From assembly GCF_900107755.1 (NCBI RefSeq), contig NZ_FNQR01000002.1, positions 124,001-188,000 on the forward strand: DNA of 64,000 bases, in the 5' to 3' direction. The translations under genes were made by a program, and so were the position numbers. A model generated the notes under the pieces. That model had not been told where the DNA came from, made no database searches, and was given only the letters and a program-made list of their open reading frames with translations. The stretch's first letter is position 1. Every line of letters starts with the position of its first letter. This stretch comes from Thalassobacillus cyri (GTDB lineage: Bacteria > Bacillota > Bacilli > Bacillales > Halobacillaceae). Below, one piece after another: positions 9,306 to 20,482 of this stretch.

Positions 9306-10415
9306 ATGAATGAACCTGTTATCATTGTTGGAGCCGGTTTAAGTGGCCTTCGTACCGCGTCTATGCTTGATTCAGAGGGAATCGAGTGCAAGGTGCTGGA
9401 GGCGAGAGGGCGAATAGGGGGCAGAGTTTTAAGCAGGGCAGTCGTGGACAGGCCTGAATTCGGCAAGTTTGACCTTGGACCAACGTGGTTTTGGCCTCAA
9501 CATGAACCGGTTATCTCCAGGGTTGTCAGAGAACTCGGATTACGAACTTTCGTCCAGCACACCGAAGGAGCAATACTTTTAGAGCAATCTCAGCATCAAC
9601 CTGTACAGCGACGCAGGTTACCAGAGGGTGCTGTGGAAAGGCCAGATCGGCTCGTGGGAGGTGTTCAGTCTCTTATTGACGCCATAGCAGACACGCTTCC
9701 TCGCAGGACGATTGAGTTAGATACACGTGTAACAGCAATCCGTATGGGTGAACAAGAAACGATCACTCTTGAAACAGCCCATGCTGATGGAACGCAGAAA
9801 AGTCTACGTGCAAAAGCAGTTATCCTGGCGTTACCTCCACGAATTGTGGCGCGTCATATCACCTTCTCACCATCATTTCCTGATAAGCTTACGACCAGCT
9901 TGCTGGACAAGCCTACATGGATGGCGGGGCAGGCCAAAGCGATTGCGATTTACGATCGTCCTTTTTGGCGGGAAGATGGACTTTCCGGCCAGGCAATGAG
10001 CTGGGCTGGTCCCTTGCAGGAAATCCATGATGCATCACCTGAGACAGGTTACGGTGCACTCTTTGGTTTCTTTGGGATACCTCCGAAGATGCGCCAAAAG
10101 CTGGGTGAGGAAAAAGTTCTCAAACTTGTGGTTGACCAGTTAGTTCGGCTTTATGGACAGTCTGCTGAAAAACCAATTTCCCTCCTGTATAAAGATTGGT
10201 CAAGTGATCCTGAAACTGCGGTGGATGATGACTCCACACCGCTTAGCAGTTTTCCAAACTACGGACCGCCGGTAAGTCCCGGTGGCTGGGGTGAAAAGAT
10301 TTTCTTTGCTGGTACAGAAACCGCTTCGGAACATGGGGGACACCTTGAAGGAGCGCTAAGGGCGGCTGAACGTGCGTCTAAGGAAGTTATTTCGTTATAT
10401 AAATCAGAGTTATAA
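9306..10415 (+). CDS. Flavin-containing amine oxidase family protein
   Basis: 369 residues, ATG at 9306 behind ttggagg. The N-terminus carries the FAD dinucleotide motif IIVGAGLSGLRTASML followed by LEARGRIGGR, and the C-terminus has the second FAD segment FFAGTETASEHGGHLEGA, both hallmarks of monoamine oxidase/protoporphyrinogen oxidase flavoproteins. It is shorter than the usual 440-480 residues, so part of the substrate domain is reduced. Not secreted. No linked genes indicate the amine substrate. It ends before a two-way terminator shared with katG. Confidence 0.85.
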   Translation: MNEPVIIVGAGLSGLRTASMLDSEGIECKVLEARGRIGGRVLSRAVVDRPEFGKFDLGPTWFWPQHEPVISRVVRELGLRTFVQHTEGAILLEQSQHQPVQRRRLPEGAVERPDRLVGGVQSLIDAIADTLPRRTIELDTRVTAIRMGEQETITLETAHADGTQKSLRAKAVILALPPRIVARHITFSPSFPDKLTTSLLDKPTWMAGQAKAIAIYDRPFWREDGLSGQAMSWAGPLQEIHDASPETGYGALFGFFGIPPKMRQKLGEEKVLKLVVDQLVRLYGQSAEKPISLLYKDWSSDPETAVDDDSTPLSSFPNYGPPVSPGGWGEKIFFAGTETASEHGGHLEGALRAAERASKEVISLYKSEL

Positions 10416-10480
10416 TACGATCAAAACTTAATGGATTGTTAGGGTTCAAAAATTCCCTCATTATGCCAGATTATTATTAT

Positions 10481-10528
10481 AAAAAGAGCACCTTACCTGA
10501 TAGAGTTACCCTGGTAAGGTGCTTTTTA

Positions 10529-10530
<2 letters not shown>
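10481..10530. terminator. Bidirectional terminator between amine oxidase and katG
   Basis: An 11-bp stem, AGCACCTTACC / GGTAAGGTGCT, has A-runs upstream and T-runs downstream, so it can stop transcription from both converging genes. Confidence 0.9.
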
Positions 10531-13489
<2,959 letters not shown>

Positions 13490-14998
13490 ATGAGCGAAAA
13501 ATATACGAAATCAGACGTCATCTTAATTGGTGCAGGAATTATGAGTGCAACATTGGGGTCACTACTGAAAGAATTAGTACCTGACTGGAACATCAGAGTG
13601 TTTGAAAGGCTCGACAGTGCAGGAGAGGAAAGTTCGAATGTATGGAACAATGCAGGGACAGGACATGCTGCGTTGTGTGAGCTCAACTATACTCCGGAAA
13701 AGCCGGACGGCTCCATCGATATCAAGAAAGCGCTTAAAGTCAACGAACAATTCAGAGTTTCCAAGCAATTCTGGGCTCACCTGGTAAACAGCAATAGAAT
13801 CCGTAACCCGCGGGAATTTATCATGCCATTGCCACACATGAGTCTGGTCAGAGGAAAGCAGAACGTGGAATTTTTAAGAAAGCGTTTCGAAACCATGTCT
13901 GCCAATCCACTGTTCAAGGAGATGGAATTTTCCGATGACCCGGAACAGCTGAAGACGTGGATGCCGCTGGTCATGAAAGACCGTCCAGCAAACGAAGCCA
14001 TTGCAGCCACAAAAATCGATACTGGGACTGATGTCAATTTTGGCGCGTTGACGCGTAAAATGTTCGATGATTTGGAGAGTAAAGACATCGAGGTATACTA
14101 CAAGCACAACGTAGAAGATATTACACGCTCCAGCGATGGCGCGTGGGAAGTGAAAGTCCTTGATATGGCTAACGATAAAATTGAATACCATACCGCGAAC
14201 TTCGTTTTCATCGGCGGGGGCGGCGGAAGTTTTCATCTGTTACAGAAAACAGGTATTCCCGAATCCAAGCGTATTGGAGGATTCCCGGTAAGCGGTCAGT
14301 TCATGGTCTGCAATAATCCGGAAGTAATCGAAAAGCATCATGCAAAAGTATACGGAAAAGCTGATGTTGGAGCACCTCCAATGTCCGTTCCGCATCTGGA
14401 TACACGATTTATCGATGGTAGAAAGTCGCTGTTATTCGGACCGTTTGCCGGCTTTTCGCCGAAATTCCTAAAAACAGGTTCCCTGACGGATTTGGTGACG
14501 TCCGTAAAACCCGATAATCTCCTTACCATGTTAGGCGCCGGTGTGAAAAATGCTTCGTTGACCAAATACTTGATTGAACAAGTGGTCCAGTCAAAAGAAC
14601 AGCGCATAGAAGCTTTACGCCAGTTCATCCCGGATGCCAAAAGTGAAGACTGGGATTTGGTAGTAGCGGGTCAACGGGTACAGGTCATCAAAGATACAGA
14701 GGCCGGTGGAAAAGGAACACTGCAATTTGGTACCGAAGTCGTCAGTTCTTCTGATGGCTCGATAGCTGCCCTTCTGGGTGCTTCTCCAGGTGCTTCTACA
14801 GCCGTTTCCGTTATGCTTGAAGTAATGGAACGATGCTTCCCGCAGCATATGAAAGCGTGGGAGCCGAAAATAAAAGAAATGATCCCATCTTATGGGATCC
14901 TGCTATCAGAAAACCCAAAACTTCTTGAAGAAGTTAATACGACAACCGATCGTGCACTGGATTTAGCAGAAGATGAAAAAATAGCAAATTCGAACTGA
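13490..14998 (+). CDS. mqo: Malate:quinone oxidoreductase
   Basis: 502 residues from the ATG at 13490 ([16 protein letters not shown]); a gggag site lies 13 nt upstream, somewhat distant, while the frame stays open for 28 further codons with nothing better. This peripheral membrane FAD enzyme oxidises malate to oxaloacetate and passes electrons to quinones. The FAD motif [14 protein letters not shown] is near residue 10, and [33 protein letters not shown] and the C-terminal [14 protein letters not shown] match the Mqo family, with the usual 500-residue length. Monocistronic, followed by a terminator. Confidence 0.96.
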   Translation: MSEKYTKSDVILIGAGIMSATLGSLLKELVPDWNIRVFERLDSAGEESSNVWNNAGTGHAALCELNYTPEKPDGSIDIKKALKVNEQFRVSKQFWAHLVNSNRIRNPREFIMPLPHMSLVRGKQNVEFLRKRFETMSANPLFKEMEFSDDPEQLKTWMPLVMKDRPANEAIAATKIDTGTDVNFGALTRKMFDDLESKDIEVYYKHNVEDITRSSDGAWEVKVLDMANDKIEYHTANFVFIGGGGGSFHLLQKTGIPESKRIGGFPVSGQFMVCNNPEVIEKHHAKVYGKADVGAPPMSVPHLDTRFIDGRKSLLFGPFAGFSPKFLKTGSLTDLVTSVKPDNLLTMLGAGVKNASLTKYLIEQVVQSKEQRIEALRQFIPDAKSEDWDLVVAGQRVQVIKDTEAGGKGTLQFGTEVVSSSDGSIAALLGASPGASTAVSVMLEVMERCFPQHMKAWEPKIKEMIPSYGILLSENPKLLEEVNTTTDRALDLAEDEKIANSN

Positions 14999-15012
14999 AA
15001 TATTAGTGTGGT

Positions 15013-15060
15013 AAAGGAAGTATAATTGGCTGGTTCAGCACATTTATGCTTCCTTTATTT
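15013..15060 (+). terminator. Terminator after mqo
   Basis: AAAGGAAG pairs with CTTCCTTT across a loop of about 28 nt, followed by ATTTTT. The loop is long, so efficiency is uncertain. Confidence 0.55.
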
Positions 15061-15218
15061 TTGGGAAGGAAGGGGGGCAGCAGATGAGAGTCAGTCGATG
15101 GCTGTGGCCAATAGCCGAATATTTTTTGTAATTGCTGCTTTGTTAGATTTGAAATATAAAGGATTGGGTTATCGCATATTACCAGACACTGTACAGTATT
15201 ATATTGATTCGCGGTTAT

Positions 15219-15275
15219 AAATGCCTGGCCCCACTTTACTGAAGCAATAGCAAAGTGGGGTGTCGGGCATTTTTT
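15219..15275 (+). terminator. Strong intrinsic terminator
   Basis: AAATGCC-GG-CCCCACTTT pairs with AAAGTGGGG...GGGCATTTTTT, giving a long stem with a T-run. There is no clear gene between this and mqo (15061-15218), so it may be a second mqo terminator or the end of a lost gene. Confidence 0.8.
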
Positions 15276-15279
15276 CATG

Positions 15280-15445
15280 TTCTCCTTATGAACAAGATGG
15301 TGTTCTCTCCTGATTGGCAGTCCTTCTTCCTTAACGATAGCAACTTCCTCCTTCACGAAGGGAGGTTCCTCCCTGGCTCCCATTTGTTCTTCCCTAACAT
15401 CAGCACCTTCTGACTTAACACGACGACGTTCTTTCTTTTCATAAG
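15280..15445. repeat. 21-nt-period imperfect tandem array A
   Basis: Eight units, seven exactly 21 nt apart, each opening with a TTCTTCCTTA-like decamer followed by 11 variable bases. Unit starts are 15280, 15303, 15324, 15345, 15366, 15387, 15408 and 15429. Decamers include TTCTTCCTTA, TTCCTCCTTC, TTCTTCCCTA and TTCTGACTTA. The array starts 5 nt after the terminator U-tract. Because 21 is a multiple of 3, an open frame with VKEE/VREE periodicity appears on the minus strand; I regard it as a by-product and not as a gene. Confidence 0.8.
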
Positions 15446-15482
15446 AATATGGACACCATGTGGCAAAAAAATCCGTGCTGTT

Positions 15483-15556
15483 GTAGGTTTTTAAGTGAAT
15501 TTGAAGAACGAAAATAAAAGGAAATCGGCATGTTTTAGCCAATTAGCTAGTATAAC
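15483..15556 (+). promoter_or_regulatory. Upstream element shared with the subtilase gene (copy 1)
   Basis: This stretch matches 16571-16648 at about 45 of 58 positions in its core, with an identical block AACGAAAATAAAAGGAAA and a conserved end AATTARCWAGTATA. It ends 25 nt before a start codon, and the other copy also ends about 43 nt before one, so it is likely a promoter plus binding site, or a duplicated upstream region. Confidence 0.5.
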
Positions 15557-15580
15557 CAATTTTATTTTAGGAGGGATTAG

Positions 15581-15868
15581 GTGGATAATTTATTAACGGC
15601 TGTTTTGGGATTTGTGTTGCTGGCAGGCATATTACCGTTTGTCAAAGTGATTACAGTTAAGATCGGAAGCTTTTACAGTAGTTGGTTCAATGAGGCAAAG
15701 ATGGTTAGTGAAGAATTAACTGGATTGAAAGAGGTGGTTGCCGGCTTTGTTCACGAAAACAGTTTTGTACAGATCAGGGGGCCGACTTCGATGGCAGGGA
15801 AGGCGGCAATAGGGAATCTGATTAAATTTCGTAATCAGAAAACGTTCCCCAATATTCGTTCCGGTTAA
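15581..15868 (+). CDS. Small membrane-anchored protein of unknown function
   Basis: 95 residues from a GTG at 15581 with aggaggg 6 nt upstream. One hydrophobic segment (about residues 4-25, LLTAVLGFVLLAGILPFV) is followed by a basic, soluble tail. I do not recognise the family. The last 47 nt overlap the 3' end of the convergent staygreen gene, so the true C-terminus may have been altered by an end extension or a frameshift. The shared upstream element links its expression to that of the subtilase at 16691. Confidence 0.55.
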   Translation: MDNLLTAVLGFVLLAGILPFVKVITVKIGSFYSSWFNEAKMVSEELTGLKEVVAGFVHENSFVQIRGPTSMAGKAAIGNLIKFRNQKTFPNIRSG

Positions 15869-16277
15869 ACTGGGGACTTACGGAAATAAAATGAATGAAG
15901 AGCGGAGCATGATTTAATGGGGGGTGGTGTATGAAAAATGGTTTATCTCCAAATCGGATTGCTTGAAGGGCTAGCGGCAGTTCCCGTCTGAAAATCGTAT
16001 TTCGTATGGAAGCTGTGGACTGATTAAATGGCCCTGTGCCATCTACAAAAACGTACGCTTGATAGTAGCAGCCTTCTCCCGTATTGATCCATTCGCCAAG
16101 GAGTTCATCCCTCATCGGGTTGATGGTGTCGTAGGCATAATTTCGGGCAATTGTTAAAAGAAGCTCAGCGGTAATGTCCGAATGCGTGAGCGTATAGCGC
16201 CTTGGCAGTATAGGCGTGGTTGCGGTGACTCCTTCTCTTAATTCCACGGAAAGCTTTTCTGGATTTAATTTTTTCAA
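15822..16277 (-). CDS. Staygreen-family protein
   Basis: 151 residues from a TTG at 16277 that has gagagg-agtg 6-8 nt upstream; the longer open frame starting near 16448 lacks a site and reads as non-coding. Internal blocks PRRYTLTHSDITAELLLTIA, RDELLGEW, IRNTIFRRELPLALQAIRFG and SVSPQFN match the bacterial staygreen family (PF12638), related to plant Mg-dechelatase that starts chlorophyll breakdown. In Bacillus its substrate is unknown; activity on a chlorophyll-like pigment is known only for some homologues. It converges on and overlaps the 95-residue gene by 47 nt. Confidence 0.85.
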   Translation of the reverse strand: MKKLNPEKLSVELREGVTATTPILPRRYTLTHSDITAELLLTIARNYAYDTINPMRDELLGEWINTGEGCYYQAYVFVDGTGPFNQSTASIRNTIFRRELPLALQAIRFGDKPFFIHHPPLNHAPLFIHFISVSPQFNRNEYWGTFSDYEI

Positions 16278-16570
16278 AGCCTCACTCCTCTCGAAAAAAA
16301 TCTCCTTGGGCAAAATTATTCTCATAGTGTAAGGAAAATGCCTATTGCTGGGCGACATAATTGGGCAATGCGAGGGGCTAATTGAGCAGAAAGAACTGAG
16401 AAATAGACGATGAGTGCTGATATTTAAGTGGCAGGCGTCGATATTCATTTAATAGGATGTGATAATCAGGCGAAATTGTTTACTACCGCGTTAAAAATAC
16501 ATAACAACCACCGCCAGCCAGAATGGAGGTCGGGAATTCCATCAGATATGACAAAATCAGCCCTTTCCCT
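16278..16570. other. Intergenic region upstream of the subtilase
   Basis: Apart from a long non-coding extension of the staygreen frame, nothing gene-like is visible. The right-hand edge (from about 16540) shows weak similarity to 15455-15482, so the duplicated upstream region may be longer than the core element annotated at 16571. Confidence 0.4.
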
Positions 16571-16648
16571 GCAGCTTTTTGATTAAATTTGGCGAACGAA
16601 AATAAAAGGAAAACGTGCCTATTTAGCTAATTAACAAGTATACGAATC
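16571..16648 (+). promoter_or_regulatory. Upstream element shared with the 95-residue gene (copy 2)
   Basis: Second copy of the element at 15483: GCAGCTTTTT, AATTTG, AACGAAAATAAAAGGAAA, then TTTAGCTAATTA and AAGTATA. It lies 43 nt upstream of the subtilase start. The terminal AAGTATA could hold a -10, but no consensus -35 is present, which fits an activator-dependent or alternative sigma promoter. Confidence 0.5.
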
Positions 16649-16690
16649 TGTTCGTTATTTTGTAAAACACTATTACATAGGAGGAAGAAG

Positions 16691-18115
16691 ATGAAAAAGT
16701 TTTTGGCTGTAGTATTTAGTTTTGTATTAATGTTAAGCTTAGTAACTTCTTTGCAAGGAGTAGACGCTAGTAAAAAGATGGATTATTACTCCGTGTTGTT
16801 TAACAGTGAAAGTATTCCTTCAGATTTTAACAAGAAGTTAAAAGATATAGGAGGGGAAATTGCTTATTCTGTTCCTGAAATAGGTTTTGTCCAAGTAAAA
16901 GTACCAGATTCTGCATTTTCTAAATTAAAAGGCATGAAGGGAGTAAGTTCAGCAAATCCTGCTATTTCCTGGACCTTGCCAAAGTCTGAAAGAATTCAAG
17001 AGAGTGCAGTGAATACGGAGGATGCTGCTCTTTGGGACTTACAATGGGATATTCAACGAATAACGAATAACGGTAAAAGCTATAAATTAGGTACGGGTTC
17101 CCATGATGTTGTTGTCGGTATTATTGATACCGGTATTGACCGGGATCATCCTGATTTGGTCGGTAACTTGCAGCCAGGCTCCAAAAATTTCGTGCCACCA
17201 GGAGGGTTCAGGGGTACAGAGCCAACTGAAACCGGTGATTCCAATGCTTTTGATGATGTACATGGTCATGGTAGTCATGTAGCGGGTTCAATCGCTGGCA
17301 ATGGTGCCATGCTTGGAGTCGCTCCTGATACTGGGATTCGCGCCTATCGTGTATTTGGGACCAGTTCTGCTGAGTCTGCATGGATTTATAATGCAATGAT
17401 TGCTGCAGCTAATGACGGTGTTGATGTAATCTCCATGAGTCTGGGAGGGTTTGATGTTATAGGTGAAGTTTTCATGGTTGATCCAGAAACTGGAGAAAAA
17501 ACACAGTTAGGTAATGATGTAGCAGATTTCAAAGCCTATAAACGGGTGATGAATTACGTTACTCAGAAAGGTTCCCTCGTTGTTGCAGCTGCAGGAAACG
17601 ATGCTATAAATGCTACAAACAAACGTGAAGTAACGGATTTCTTAAATGCTAATTATGGCGGTGATGGTCTTTATTTTGTAGGAGCTGGGTTTGAAGTACC
17701 TGGGACACTTCCAGGGGTGGTCACCGTATCGGCAACTGGACCGGAAGATGTTCTAGCTAACTATTCTAACTACGGGCCTGGATTTATTGATATTGCTGCT
17801 GTTGGGGGAGATATGCGGCTATATATTCAATATCAGGTAGAAGGTAAATTTGAGGAATATATAGATAAAAGATTATATGAAACAGAATTTAATCTAAGTG
17901 CAAGTGAAGAAGGTGGTCATTATTGGTCACTAGGTACTTCAATGGCAACTCCTAAAGTATCTGCAGTTGCGGCATTACTAGTTGATAAGTATGGAAAAAT
18001 GTCACCATCTAAATTAGAAGACCTCCTTTATAAAAAAGCAGTGGATCCTGTTAATGGAGAGGAGAAGTCATTTTTCGGTAATGGCCATCTAGACGCGTTT
18101 GATGCGTTAAATTAG
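16691..18115 (+). CDS. Secreted subtilisin-like serine protease (S8)
   Basis: 474 residues, ATG behind aggagg. A signal peptide (1-26, KKFLAVVFSFVLMLSLVTSL, cleavage near VDA-S) is followed by an inhibitor-like propeptide (about 30-97) and the S8 catalytic domain. The triad is Asp146 (GIIDTGID), His193 (HGHGSHVAGS) and Ser417 (GTSMATP), and the oxyanion Asn is N303 (AAAGND). It degrades extracellular protein after autocatalytic removal of the propeptide. There is an insertion of about 60 residues before Ser417 compared with subtilisin. It shares an upstream element with the small membrane protein gene at 15581. Confidence 0.95.
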   Translation: MKKFLAVVFSFVLMLSLVTSLQGVDASKKMDYYSVLFNSESIPSDFNKKLKDIGGEIAYSVPEIGFVQVKVPDSAFSKLKGMKGVSSANPAISWTLPKSERIQESAVNTEDAALWDLQWDIQRITNNGKSYKLGTGSHDVVVGIIDTGIDRDHPDLVGNLQPGSKNFVPPGGFRGTEPTETGDSNAFDDVHGHGSHVAGSIAGNGAMLGVAPDTGIRAYRVFGTSSAESAWIYNAMIAAANDGVDVISMSLGGFDVIGEVFMVDPETGEKTQLGNDVADFKAYKRVMNYVTQKGSLVVAAAGNDAINATNKREVTDFLNANYGGDGLYFVGAGFEVPGTLPGVVTVSATGPEDVLANYSNYGPGFIDIAAVGGDMRLYIQYQVEGKFEEYIDKRLYETEFNLSASEEGGHYWSLGTSMATPKVSAVAALLVDKYGKMSPSKLEDLLYKKAVDPVNGEEKSFFGNGHLDAFDALN

Positions 18116-18161
18116 TGAATTGATGCACCCCTCAACAGGAATATTGCTAATAACTTTACCA

Positions 18162-18199
18162 TCCAAGGTTTGTTTTTTAAATTCAAGCCTTGGATTTTT
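18162..18199 (+). terminator. Terminator after the subtilase
   Basis: TCCAAGGTTTG pairs with CAAGCCTTGGA (one mismatch region) around an AT-rich loop, followed by TTTTTC. Confidence 0.8.
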
Positions 18200-18232
18200 C
18201 TATACTTTATCAAAATAATTTTGTTTTAATAA

Positions 18233-18724
18233 TTAACACCAAACTATAACTCTATAAGGTGCAGTCTTAGCAGGGATACTTTTTGTTGCTGGTCCATAGA
18301 TGACAACAAGATTACGATTTGCAGGACTGGCTGAAAAAGGCTGCCCGTTTGCCAATAGAATCGGCGTGTTGGGGGCAAGGTTCAACTTTAAGAACCCATC
18401 ACTGCTCTCAAGCTGACTGTCGAAATAATCTACTTTTACGTTTTGTTAGGGGCTTTCTCTTACCATTACAAGAGCTTGGTATTGGGGTGGTTAAATGAGG
18501 GGGACAGGTGCATTCCCATCATAATATCCTCTCACCCTGTCGCCAACGTTCACGATTGCCTGATCAACAAAATAAGTAGTTGGGACCACCACGAAATTTA
18601 CCATTGCTCCGGTTTCGTTTTCTACGGAAATTATCTTATAATATCCTTCTCCTTCACCATTCGATCCCGTGATAAAGTCTTGGATCATAGTGACAATCCC
18701 TTGAAAAGAGTTGAAATTCACCAT
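18233..18724 (-). pseudogene. Conserved Bacillus hypothetical protein interrupted by two in-frame TAA codons
   Basis: From the ATG at 18724 (ggaggg 6 nt upstream; MVNFNSFQGIVTMIQDF) the same frame runs 164 codons to a TAA at 18233, broken only by TAA at 18491-18493 and 18446-18448. The text on both sides of each stop is continuous: NAPVPLI-stop-PPQYQALVMVRESP-stop-QNVKVDYFDSQLESSDGFLK, then NRNLVVIYGPATKSIPAKTA. From memory, intact homologues of about 165 residues in Bacillus have an aromatic residue at both stop sites. No frameshift is needed, so these are two nonsense changes. Function of the family is unknown. Confidence 0.75.
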
Positions 18725-18923
18725 ATTTAACCCTCCATCAACATTCATCCACTGAGTCGCTTTAGGCAGAAGCCATATGCATATGCTACTAAGCTATGTA
18801 AATTTATTTAATGTGGTGAATAACGGGGCAATCCTGAGAAGGATTTATTTCTTCTTTATCCAGTCGTAATAATTCCGCCCAATTTTTAATAGGTATGAGC
18901 ATGTGTAGATTACATGACAGAGG

Positions 18924-19553
18924 GTGGAGAAAATGATCCATGCTTTTCCAGTAAGAATCAGGACAGAAAGCATTAGCGGCGGTCCAGATAAAACTGTTTA
19001 TTATCCCAGGGTGGTGGGGATGCGTAATCCTACGTTCGAACGGACGATTAACCGAGCGATTGCCCGACAGACCCAGCAGCTGATCAATGAACAGGTGGGG
19101 AATATGCCGTCGACGGTAGTGGAGATGCTTGGGCTGTATGAAATCAAGAACAATCAGCGAGATGTGCTCAGCTTGTCTCTCTCCAATTATACGTACCACT
19201 TTCAGGCGGCCCATGGGATGACGTATATCAAATCGTTGACGTTCGATCTGCAAAAAGGGAAGCAGTGTGAGCTGGAAGATTTATTTAAGCCGGGAAGTGA
19301 TTATGTCGCAAGGCTTTCAGCTTTAATTGACGCGCAAATAAAGGAGCGGGAGATCCAGACACTGGATGGGTTCACAACCATTCGTCCTGATCAGGATTTC
19401 TATATTGCTGATAAAACGCTGGTTATCTATTTTCAGCTCTATGAAATTACGCCGTATGTCTTCGGTTTCCCAATGTTTCCGATTTCAGTTTATGACATTC
19501 AGGATATCATTGATGAAGAAGGGCCGCTTGGACGCATGGCTCAAAATAATTGA
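18924..19553 (+). CDS. DUF4163/DUF3298 protein, RsiV-like extracytoplasmic domain without anchor
   Basis: 209 residues from GTG at 18924, or 206 from the ATG at 18933; the spacing of ggtggag slightly favours neither. The C-terminal half (LEDLFKPGSDYVARLSALID, then YFQLYEITPYVFGFPMFPIS) is the DUF3298 fold found in RsiV, the lysozyme-binding anti-sigma factor of B. subtilis; the N-terminal half fits DUF4163. The anti-sigma segment and membrane helix of RsiV are missing and there is no signal peptide, so this is not an anti-sigma factor. Role unknown. Confidence 0.75.
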   Translation: MEKMIHAFPVRIRTESISGGPDKTVYYPRVVGMRNPTFERTINRAIARQTQQLINEQVGNMPSTVVEMLGLYEIKNNQRDVLSLSLSNYTYHFQAAHGMTYIKSLTFDLQKGKQCELEDLFKPGSDYVARLSALIDAQIKEREIQTLDGFTTIRPDQDFYIADKTLVIYFQLYEITPYVFGFPMFPISVYDIQDIIDEEGPLGRMAQNN

Positions 19554-19561
19554 TTCTCATC

Positions 19562-19618
19562 AGCAGTTCTGTTGTGGAGTACGACATAAGCGTGCCCATT
19601 AATGGAACTGCTTTTTTT
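19562..19618 (+). terminator. Terminator after the DUF3298 gene
   Basis: AGCAGTTC pairs with GAACTGCT over a loop of about 35 nt, followed by seven T. The loop is long but the stem is perfect. Confidence 0.6.
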
Positions 19619-19694
19619 GAGTGAAACTGTTTCGTGTTTACCCTCGTATTTAAAATATGTAAACATTTTACAAACAAGGCAGGAGGTGAAACAA

Positions 19695-19892
19695 ATGACG
19701 CTTCAGGAGCTTATGCCTTTATTCTTATTGTTTCTATTTTTATTTATCATCGTTTATTCTATGGGGTTGGGTACCGCATTAGTTTTTAAAAGATGGAAGT
19801 CCGGAAATTCTACAGGCAGTGAGATTAACCTTAATTTACAAGCTAGAGTGGAGCGGTTGGATGAGGAAGCGAAAGAATTTAAGAGTAAATAA
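19695..19892 (+). CDS. Small single-pass membrane protein
   Basis: 65 residues from the ATG at 19695, with aggaggtga 6 nt upstream; the frame is open 31 codons further without a site. One membrane helix (about residues 8-32, LFLLFLFLFIIVYSMGLGTA) is followed by a charged tail with a short coiled-coil tendency (LNLQARVERLDEEAKEFKSK). No family recognised. Ends at a terminator. Confidence 0.6.
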   Translation: MTLQELMPLFLLFLFLFIIVYSMGLGTALVFKRWKSGNSTGSEINLNLQARVERLDEEAKEFKSK

Positions 19893-19928
19893 AAAAGCAG
19901 CTACTAAGTAAAAAGCAGCTGCTTTTAC
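19893..19928 (+). terminator. Terminator after the 65-residue gene
   Basis: AAGCAGCT / AGCTGCTT stem with TTTT after it and A-run before it; could also serve the opposite strand. Confidence 0.75.
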
Positions 19929-19933
19929 GTATC

Positions 19934-20334
19934 TCACCCAAATACACCTGGGAATTGCTTTACGATGGCATATGTGATGGCGTCGGACATTTCTAATACC
20001 TGTTCCTCGATTTCATCATAGATGGCAATGTCTTTTTTGTAATCCATCTGTATCATGAATACTGCTTCCATTTTTGTGAGATCCAAATGTTTATAGGACA
20101 TATCACGTACTGCTTCTTCTGTTAGGAAAGGGTTGATTGTGCTTTTAAACTGATAATTGTCATGCGGGTCCAGGCAACGTGTTCTTCCCAAAGGCTTCGC
20201 ATGTCACTCTTCAGCTTAACCTCTGCCGGACTGATACACTTAGCAGTCCGTACAGCTGAAAAAGCCGAATTAGGATAGAAGTAATATGGGACTGGCCAGG
20301 GATGGGCAGAATTGCGCCAGAAGTAACTATTCAT
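19934..20334 (-). pseudogene. Conserved Bacillus protein with a large central deletion and frame change
   Basis: The N-terminal part (from ATG at 20334 behind aagagggg) contains KSDMRSLWEEHVAWTRMTII, and the C-terminal part, in another frame, reads NPFLTEEAVRDMSYKHLDLT, then KMEAVF, and ends in IAIYDEIEEQVLEMSDAITY and VKQFPG. In intact homologues, as I recall them (about 170 residues, often misnamed acetylglutamate kinase), these blocks are separated by roughly 80 residues. Here they meet within the sequence aattatcagtttaaaagcac around 20150. This is a deletion, not a sequencing slip. The gene is not functional as read. Confidence 0.7.
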
Positions 20335-20442
20335 ATAACCCCTCTTTTCTTCCATTTTCGTTCACTTTTAAGCAATCTACAGCTATGATATTCGAGGGTT
20401 TTTGGTTAGGTGACGATCATGAAAAAATTGGTAACGTGTGCT

Positions 20443-20482
20443 GAAAAAAAGAGGGGCAGATAACAAAACGTTATCTACCTCA
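20443..20482 (-). terminator. Terminator after the MFS gene
   Basis: On the minus strand, GAGGTAGATAAC pairs with GTTATCTGCCCCTC (imperfect) and is followed by seven T. Confidence 0.75.

Noticed and set aside
15003-15542. 179-codon minus-strand ORF rich in VKEE/VREE heptads
   Set aside because: It covers array A and a strong plus-strand terminator; the heptads are explained by the 21-nt DNA period. No ribosome site, and composition outside the array is not protein-like.
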